Part shown: in pieces, positions 40,567-47,309 of the stretch
How the letters are laid out: each line of letters opens with the position of its first letter
How positions within the stretch are numbered: position 1 is the first letter of the stretch
Source of the DNA: Phytophthora quininea
Lineage: Eukaryota > Oomycota > Peronosporomycetes > Peronosporales > Peronosporaceae
Assembly: GCA_011947345.1 (NCBI GenBank)
Contig: JAAVTG010000580.1
Location: forward strand, 1-47,309
Direction of reading: 5' to 3'
Length of the DNA stretch: 47,309 nt
The notes under the pieces: generated by a model
Told to the model about the DNA's origin: nothing
The model's database searches: none
The model's input: the letters and a program-made list of their open reading frames with translations, nothing else
Position numbers and translations under genes: made by a program

Positions 40567-41957
40567 CTAGTGTGAGTACAGATCCGACACGTCGGACGAG
40601 ATGGTCAGGTCGTCCGTGATCTTGTGCACGAACTGCTCCGGGATCGGCTTCTCCACGTAGTCGTCGCTGCCTGCGGCCTCCGGGAATGCCACGTTCATCT
40701 CTGAGCTCTTGGATGTCACGAACTGCACCTCGCGGCCCTCCCACGAGATGTACACGAGGCAACCGTCCGTCTTGTCGATGGCCACCGACGGCACCACGCC
40801 CTTGCACTGCACTTGCACGCCCTTGCAGTTGACGACCTCGATGCTGGACACGGCGTTGTCGAAGATAAGCTTCGTCTTCTTACACGAGTCGAACACGATG
40901 TTCTTGGCCTTGCCCTCCAGCAGGATGGTGGCGCCCTCGCAGCCAAAGATGTACACTTGCTGCTTCATGTTGATGCCGCTGACGGTGAGCGGCTCGGGTC
41001 CGGTCTGGTACTCGATCTGCCAGTTGCCGTTGCGCTCTTCGCAGACAGCGGGCTTAGCGACCTTGGTGGGGGCCGCGGTCTTCTTGGGGGCCGCAGCGAC
41101 AGGGGCGGGAGCAGCTCCGTCAGACTTGTAGTCCTTACGCCAGGTCTGCATGTCCTTGGTGACCTTCTTCAGACCAGCAGTCTTTCCGCTGCTCTGGTCA
41201 ATCGACTTGATGCCAGCAAACACGTTGGCCATGCCTCCAACAGGAGCAGAAGCAGTTGCACTCTTGGCAGGGAGGCCGCTGCACCGGGCGTGTACGCAGC
41301 CACGTCTCCCCCTTGGGGTTCCAGGTGACACCCGTCGTGTGGTGCGCCTTCACGTAAGCCATGAGCTCCGTCAGCAGACTCTTGAACGACGTCACGAACT
41401 CGATCTGGTCGGGGTTGGATGTCTTGAACTGCACGCGGATCTTATTGCCCCAGAAGTCGGATCCGCCAACGTACGATTCGATGAACGGCTTAGGGGCGGG
41501 CTCCACGCAGAGCCAGCCGAGCGCCTGGATACCCTCGTTCACCATGTTCTGGTGGTTGGCGAATTCGCTGCGGTTGTCACGCAGAGAGTTGATCTCCTTG
41601 ATGCAGGCCTGCAGCTCCTTCAGGTGCTCCGGGTTGAGTGCCGCCGGCTTCTTGCACTGGCTGGCCATCAGCAGGTAGGCGCGCTGGGCCGCGAACGCCT
41701 TCTCCGTCACCTCCCGAGCTTGCGGGTGTCATCGCCCAATTTGCTGCTCACAGCCAGGAAAGGTGGCAGATACTGCGCCACGTACTCATCGTAAGCTTCA
41801 AGCTGGGGGAAAGCTCTACGGGGGCGGCGCTGGGAGCGGCAGCAGCAGTAGGGGCGGGGGTCAGAGCTCCTTCTACACCCAGCTGGGCCTCTACGCGCGC
41901 AAGACGGGCGCTAAACGCGTCCAGCAGGCTCTGCAGCGGCTTGGTCGCTTCACTCAT
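40567..41957 (-). CDS. CAP: cyclase-associated protein (CAP), frame broken by four 1-base losses
   Basis: CAP binds actin monomers, recycles cofilin-bound ADP-actin and, in fungi, binds adenylyl cyclase. The minus strand opens with MSEATKPLQSLLDAFSARLA, the N-terminal coiled coil. A helical CAP_N domain follows (FAAQRAYLLMASQCKKP, GIQALGWLCVEPAPKPF, FWGNKIRVQFK), then an Ala/Pro/Lys linker and a C-terminal CARP beta-helix (NGNWQIEYQ, GCEGATILLEGKAKNIVFDS, VQCKGVVPSVAIDKTDGC, PIPEQFVHKI), ending DVSDLYSH. Frames change at runs 41804-41808 (5 instead of 6), 41712-41715, 41308-41312 and 41270-41272, each explained by one missing base. 1391 + 4 = 1395 bases, or 464 residues, close to the usual CAP length of about 475. 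No intron is needed. A canonical long polyproline stretch is lacking. Confidence 0.9.
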
Positions 41958-42659
41958 TGTCGATTCTGGGTTGGGAAACTTGGCGGATTCTCGTATGATA
42001 TTCTTGCCCCCATCAGGGTCAAATTTGAAGTCCGGGAAGTCAAAACAGACAGTTATCCAACCGGTAAATGCCCTATTTGACTCCTATGAAGTCACGATTC
42101 CGCGACTTCAATTGGACGATAAAAGATACCGTTTCTTCAACGGTGCCACAAAATTGCTAACACTTCCAAAGACCCACCTTGTGGTGAAAATCTCTGGTGA
42201 TTCTCCAAGAAGCATCCTAAAGAATCATACGAGAGTCCTCGTGTGACATAACACTATTGCTCCGACACAGTCATGTGCAGCGAAGCTTAAAACAAATTGG
42301 GCAAATTGCCTTCGCAACCAAGGTATTGCCTTTTCATAGTGAATGCATGGACTACAGGAAAGAGGAAAACCATATCAGCAGTGCTGAAGATGATCCAGAG
42401 CTCGAAGAGCAAGGACATGCAGGTGCAAATCCCCCCAGATCACGTCATAAAACTTATTCACGGGCAGCTCCAGCGGACAACAATACCAACAAGACAATAG
42501 TCAACAAGGTGAATTCCTGGGCGAAGCCAAGGAATTGTGTTTTCCAATCTGTATACTACTGTATACTATACACCACACCATGCCCACCACTCGATCGTCT
42601 CTCACTTCGAAATTTGAAGAATCAAGAGCACACGCCAAGAAATAAGGTTTTTTAAACTC
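41958..42659. other. unrecognised region upstream of CAP
   Basis: Contains the CAP promoter side (minus strand) and a 132-codon + frame (42257-42655) with no known motif. AT-richer than the CAP gene. Confidence 0.4.
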
Positions 42660-42671
42660 TACAAGAACCAT

Positions 42672-43771
42672 GACCACCTCGATCCTACCGGCGCACCTTC
42701 CCCGCCTGTGCCCAGGGCTACGACAACCCCGTCGGACAGCGAGAGCCAAGCAGCGAGTCCCGACGTCGTTTACGTGACGGACGGGGAAGGACCCTGGACG
42801 GCGACCTCCGCGAGGCGCGTGTCTGACCTTCCCCACTGCTGACTAGCAAGTGCGTGGCGTCAAAGACCCCATCAGACGCGTCCCTCACTGAGGCGCAGAA
42901 AGGAAGAAGAAGGTAACCAAGCGCTCCAACCCGCCGCCGTCTGTTGCTGCAACCGCCAAGAATGCCGCTCGAGCCAATCCTCGTGGCTCCGAGTCTGAGA
43001 GTGAGGAGAAGCCCCCCGCGGGCAGCCAAAAAGGCCAAGAACGCGCCGGACACGGCCGTAAGGGAGCCACGTGCTACCAGTCGCGAGGAAGGCTTTGACC
43101 TCGCTGAGTTCATGTCGTCATTCAAGCCGGGAACAGCGAGCGCTTCAGTTCCCACCGCAGCGACCGAACCCTTACCTACGGCACCTCCTGTTGTTCCAGA
43201 GGCGCTTACCGTTGCCAATGAGCTTCGCGTCCTCAAGGAAAAGATCCTTCGGCTTCGTGGTTCGTCGATGCTCAAGCGTCGATAGGAAGAGCGCTACCTG
43301 TGATGTCTACGACCACTGCTCCGAACCCGAAGGGCGAACTTCCTCCTGACGAAGTATGCCACCTCACGACGAGCAGCTTCCCGGAAGCGGCAAAAAACCA
43401 AGGGTGACTACAATCCGCCGCAAGCGCACGTGCTGGCCGTCGGCCGCATGTTCCAGTCGTTCGGGACCGCAGCAGGTAAGTCCCTGTCTGCCATGTCGTT
43501 CGTGTTGTGGATGGGAGAGCTCGTCTGTGTCAAGTTCCAAGTGACCCCGGCCGTATTGATGACCATCTGCAGCGGGCATCTTGGGTCTCGTGAACTGGCC
43601 CTCATGCACTTCAAGGAGTCCTTGGAGCTGGACAGCCTTGAGGACGGCTCACCGAATGTAAACTACACCAGCGACTTCAGCCCGTCCGCCACTCTAGCAT
43701 TTGCGAGCACCCGCTGCACGTCCTACGAGGACATCGTCGCGCGAGCGGAAACCCCAGCTAAACCCCGGTGA
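42672..43771 (+). pseudogene. gag-like ORF1 of the DIRS-like relic
   Basis: Pieces in several frames: a Pro/Ser/Asp-rich start (DPTGAPSPPVP, DVVYVTDGEGPW near 42680-42810), a basic stretch (RKKKVTKRSNPPPS near 42900), TANELRVLKEKILRLRG-like coiled coil up to 43285, and SLSAMSFVLWMGELVCVKF with LMTICSGHLGSRELALMHF in the frame 43430-43771. No zinc knuckle seen. Assignment depends on position before the RT region. Confidence 0.4.
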
Positions 43772-43844
43772 ATTTTCGTTGAAACCCGCCACGAAAAGCC
43801 CCGCTCAACACCCCCAGCTTGGCGGGACTTCTAGCGACCACATT

Positions 43845-44050
43845 AAGACTATACAGTAACCTCCGACTGTACAGTCACTGTCGACGATACAGTCATGTTC
43901 GGCTATACAGCCTTCTTCATCGACTATGCAGTCCAGTCAAACTACACTGTTATTTCAGGCCGTACAGCCAATACAATTTACACAGTCACAGGTGACCATA
44001 CACTCATATACCGCCCCACAAGCGGTGTCGGCTATACAGCCAATGCTTGA
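43845..44050. repeat. cluster of diverged ACTATACAGTC-type repeats
   Basis: Short words ACTATACAGT, ACTGTACAGTC, CGATACAGTC, GGCTATACAGCC, ACTATGCAGTC and GGCTATACAGCC recur every 16-20 bp, some of them palindromic (GGCTATACAGCC nearly so). Lies between the gag-like and RT-like regions. Confidence 0.55.
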
Positions 44051-44844
44051 CTCTGTGCCCTTTATTACTATGAGTAATGTGGATTCAAGTAGCATCACGC
44101 CACAGCCGCATACGGGTGATCCGCTACGTACGACCACTATACACAACGCAGCAGCGTGTCCCTCGCCTCCAATTTGCATGACTGCAGCCGCGCCTTCGGC
44201 AGTCTACGCTGTACCAGCACGTCCTCCAAATAAAGAGATGGTGAAACCAAGGCTGGCATCTTAGTGTCGCAACCACGGAAATTGCTTCGACCGTTCATAA
44301 GAGGTGGCCGCCCGGATGCACGTGAATGCTCAGACTCGGTGCAAGCTACTCAAGGAAGTTCGAAGCTCTACTCTGGCCGGCCACATGCGCATACATGGAA
44401 TCAAGTACCCGGTACCCGACTACCCTGTCTCGCAAGTAGGCGCTACAGGAACAGAGTTTCTCCTGAACAAACCGCTACAGCAAGCGATATCCGACTTCCG
44501 CGGAGATCAGGAGCTACATTACCTGCGTTCGTCGAGATGATACGGCGCCAAACTACCAAGGATTATCGTCCCAACAAAAACGTGGTGCCAGCGGTGTTGA
44601 CAAAGCTGTGCAGCGGGTACCAACACCTTGGTCAGCTGCTGACGATAGCCCAAGAGGGAGTTGAAGTGCGACTCCAAGCGAAACCACCACATCAGCAAGT
44701 GCGGCCACCAAACCACGGCTCAGCCCGATCCCGGATCAACATCCTACGCAAAATATACGAAAAGAACAGACGCATGGCGATGTCTGGTGCTGGACGCAGA
44801 CCTTCTCGAACAGTGACCGGAGCTTATTATCAGCTCGTTCGGGG

Positions 44845-45520
44845 TTGTTCACAAGGGCAACGAGAATTCCAGCGTCAGCGGTCGTACGACTCATGACCTC
44901 TTGTACCCTAAAGGTGAGTTGTCAACGATTGCACTGACAAAGACAACAATACCAAGCCAGACTACGTCCATCGTGACGCGGTGGTAACTGAGATCCTTCG
45001 AGCAAAACGGAAAAACCCAAACGCCGAGATTGGTGTCATGGCTGGCGACGTGGTCTCTGCTTTCCGTAACGTTAGCATACACAACAACACTGTGTTTCTT
45101 TTCGCCGGACGGATTGAAGAGGAAAACGTCATCGTTATCGAATTGTCAGCTCCACTTGGCTGGATTCTACGAAATCGTCGGAGGAGCGGTGTCTCACGTA
45201 CACGGATCCCATTTCAATACCGACAACCCCTGTGGCTTTTTCAATAACCACTGGGTCGACGATCACATCAATGTGGCGACAGATGTCGGAACTTCCTCAC
45301 GGACATGGATCGGTCACTTCGGTTTGCTATGACGGCTATTTTAGGCGCCGAGATTATTAACGACGAGAAGTTTACGGTGTGGAAACACACCACCGCGTGC
45401 TCGGGCTTGAATTCGACTGGGTGACGGAAATGGTGTCAATACTAGAATCCAAGATTACCAAGGCTCGGAACATCGTGGCCTCGGCGTACTTTTCAAAACG
45501 CTGACGCTTAAAAATTATCG
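44845..45520 (+). pseudogene. reverse transcriptase domain of the DIRS-like relic
   Basis: In order and in shifting frames: VSGRTTHDLLYPKGELS, then VTEILRAKRKNPNAE, GDVVSAFRNVSIHNNTVFLF (the first catalytic Asp region, D-x-x-x-A-F), IELSAPLGW, NPCGFFNNHWVDDHINVATD (the active-site VDD), and ILGAEIINDEKFTVWKHTT then LEFDWVTEM. This sequence of blocks is the RT core. Frame breaks near 45165 and 45300 and a stop after HFGLL make it non-functional. Confidence 0.75.
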
Positions 45521-45654
45521 ATTATTGCTGGGAGCCTGAGGCATATCGCATCCTGCATCGTCGCTGCTGGACCATTTCTTCAGCGGTATCGGATATGCGA
45601 GGGTCACCTGTGAATGCAGCAAGACTTCTTAACTTATAATAAAATAAAACTATT

Positions 45655-46140
45655 TTATGGTGGTGGCTTATCCTTCACGACCCCCAAATCAATGGTGTTT
45701 CAATGGAGTACTTGAACATTATGCCGTCCCCGGACGTTGTGGTCGAGGTGGACGCTTCGGACTTTGTCCTGTGCGCACTGGACATCCTCTAGCGTACCGC
45801 GCTGACTTACCAGTTTTCCGCAGGCGAAATCGCGTTGATTGCCGAATTCAAGTCCGGCTCCACCAATGGTTTTGCCATCAATTTCCGCGGGTTGTTCTCG
45901 TGCGCGTTCGCTGTCAACGAGTGGGGTCAGCGCTGGTCCTCGAAACTTTCACGAGGCCGCTGACCCATTGACGTACACTATTGCATCGACAATACATCGG
46001 CTGTCACTTTGTAGAATAGGCCCTCGTCGCGGAATCCGAGGGCCCAAGTCATCATACGCCTACTCAGCTGGTGGGAAACATCCTTTCAGCTACGATTCTC
46101 GGCATCCCACGTTTCCGGGGTGAATAACTCGCGCGCAGAT
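45655..46140 (+). pseudogene. RNase H-like domain of the DIRS-like relic
   Basis: VVVEVDASDFVLCALD near 45738-45785 gives the first catalytic Asp. FAINFRGLFSCAFAVNEWGQ near 45871-45930, IDNTSAV near 45985-46005 and HVSGVNNSRADAGSR near 46107-46150 match the later RNase H blocks (D-N-T/S-x-A and H-x-x-G-x-x-N-x-x-A-D). Several stops interrupt the frame. Confidence 0.65.
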
Positions 46141-46269
46141 GCCGGCTCCCGCATCTCAGCTAACCCATCGTTCGAGACTCTCTTTGCATCACCAACGTTG
46201 GGTTGGTTGCAGGTATCCCCGAGTGTGGACGTTCAAGGACTGGTCAATATCTGGCAACATATCTCCGCC

Positions 46270-46440
46270 CTAACCCGTTGCCGACTCCACATTCGCCCAG
46301 TATGAACGAGCGTTGAGCAAGAGGTGTGGTGTAGCAAATCCTCCGTTCTGGCATATGCAATGGCTCAGACTGTCAGCCACTAAGTCAGCAAACTGTGTGT
46401 GATACACAGTTGGCGAATGCGACTTAAGAAGACTCAGCGA
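46270..46440 (+). pseudogene. possible start of tyrosine-recombinase region of the DIRS-like relic
   Basis: One frame reads DSTFAQYERALSKRCGVAN, resembling the N-terminal helical block (S-T-x-x-x-Y-x-R-A-L) of phage-type integrases in DIRS elements. The catalytic domain is not present downstream, so the element is truncated or rearranged here. Confidence 0.35.
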
Positions 46441-46460
46441 AGTCCAGTCGTGTCTGACCA

Positions 46461-46526
46461 GACTTGGCGAGAGATCGACTTCGACTTGGCGAGAGACTGA
46501 TCTCGACTTGGCGAGATCAAGATCTT
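46461..46526. repeat. three 22-bp tandem repeats of GACTTGGCGAGA type
   Basis: GACTTGGCGAGA begins at 46461, 46483 and 46505, exactly 22 bp apart; a related ACTTGGCGAG occurs alone near 46865. Between repeats the bases GATCGACTTC / CTGATCTC diverge. Confidence 0.7.
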
Positions 46527-47309
46527 TGGCCACGAAGGGTCGCAGGGCGCGAAGAGCCGTTGTGGCAGAGGTCGCCCTGTGCAAGGTGGAAGTAGTAACG
46601 GACCCTTTCATTGCATATTTGTATAGAAAGGATAGGAAACGGAAACCCCTTAGAGTTTCCACAGAAGACTATGATATAACTAACAGAGCAGAATTTCCCA
46701 AGTCCTAGACAAGTGCACACTCTTCCGGTAAGTCCCTGCACGGACTGGATGTCTGCCGTCGTTCCCCGAGAGGCATAGCTTGTAGGGAAGCGACTGGTAG
46801 CGCCAAGAGTTAAGGTTGGCCCGGGGAAGGGCATTTCTCGCTACCAGCGAGGACAAATCTCACCAACTTGGCGAGTCGACGGGTCTCTAACCCAGAACGT
46901 CGTTAATCTTCTAGTCAGGCGTACGCTGCGCTCGGTGACCTGTAAAAGCGCTCGCACGCCGACGTCCATCCTTTGGTGTGAGGTCACAGGGTTGAGGAGC
47001 AGAGGCTGCTAATCTCAGGCAGACCTCTGGAGAGATTGGTAGCTGGCGACTGCGGAGCAATTCCACCGCTGTCCTGGAAGGGCCGAAACGCGAAGGGACG
47101 ACCCTAGCGCAGGCCACACAGAGTCGCCGACCTTAGACTCGGCGAATTTGTTGTGTGCATTACGAGGAAGCCAAACTTGACGATTTTGTGTGTTCTCCAA
47201 CACCACATAACACATTCCTGGCTTGGAATATAATAAGATCGGGTTGATTTGTGATGTAAAACCTGGAGTGGTTTCCGGTGGTACGTGTTGCACCGGTGGT
47301 GCAAGTTGT
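46527..47309. other. unrecognised right edge of the window
   Basis: Contains a 66-codon + frame to 46708 and short minus frames without motifs. A GGAAAC/GTTTCC inverted pair (46627-46661) and TC-rich blocks could be part of a long terminal repeat, but no TG...CA pair with a primer-binding site could be fixed. Confidence 0.4.

Larger units (their letters stand above)
42660..46440 (+). mobile_element. DIRS-like (tyrosine-recombinase) retroelement relic
   Basis: Gag-like, reverse transcriptase, RNase H and recombinase-start segments follow each other on the + strand with many frame changes and stops. The order RT-RH followed by a recombinase-like N-terminus, and the WVDDH form of the RT active site, are those of oomycete DIRS-type elements rather than LTR elements. 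No intact gene remains, and terminal repeats were not found. Confidence 0.6.

Noticed and set aside
40567..41957. CAP as a true pseudogene
   Set aside because: All breaks are single-base losses in short runs, the protein sequence is otherwise well kept, and four bases restore an exact reading length. A consensus error is likelier, though not proven.

Overview
The window looks like nuclear DNA of an oomycete (Phytophthora/Pythium type). I infer this from GC-rich genes with short GT-AG introns of 58-78 nt, an initiator-like core motif (GCTCATT) upstream of one gene, two genes of flagellate biology, and relics of transposon families common in oomycetes (mariner, pogo-like DDE, Ulp1-bearing, DIRS-like with a WVDD reverse transcriptase). 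Another stramenopile is possible; no species can be named from the sequence alone.

Layout. Bases 1-511 hold the end of a pogo-like DDE transposase, followed by two small hairpins, a degenerate 36-39 bp minisatellite (about 720-955) and unrecognised sequence. From 1773 to 27568 (25.8 kb, over half the window) lies one tandem array. Each unit is about 546-558 bp and carries a single 72-nt initiator tRNA-Met(CAU) gene on the + strand; I count 47. All are identical as far as I can read, except copy 43, which lacks one base. The spacers fall into two classes: A (about 552 bp) on both flanks, and B (558 bp, with a 9-bp insertion) in a homogenised core, with stepwise intermediates at the A/B borders. 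The array ends at the 3' end of the last tRNA, where a degenerate mariner element with long palindromic inverted repeats begins (27568 to about 29236).

From 29.3 to 33.5 kb the DNA is mostly mobile-element debris (Ulp1-protease relic, second pogo-like relic) plus a broken single-pass membrane-protein gene. A gene-rich stretch follows: an EF-hand/WD40 protein with six introns (+, 33833-37336), a cyclic-nucleotide-binding/mitochondrial-carrier-like protein (+, 38064-39286), a CABCOCO1-like ciliary protein (-, 39615-40397) and cyclase-associated protein CAP (-, 40567-41957). From about 42.66 kb to 46.4 kb is a frameshifted DIRS-like retroelement relic (gag-like, RT, RNase H, start of a recombinase-like region), then short repeats and unrecognised sequence.

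Three of the four host genes carry single-base losses, mostly in homopolymer or dinucleotide runs, although their proteins otherwise look conserved. The number of missing bases restores an exact multiple of three in each. This suggests residual long-read consensus indels rather than true pseudogenes, and it means that one-base differences inside the tRNA array must be read with caution.

Functionally the array would be a large concentrated source of initiator tRNA, transcribed by RNA polymerase III from internal A and B boxes and terminated at the T-run just after each gene. The WD40, CABCOCO1-like, cyclic-nucleotide-binding and CAP genes have plausible roles in flagella, cAMP response and actin turnover, but their clustering may be chance.
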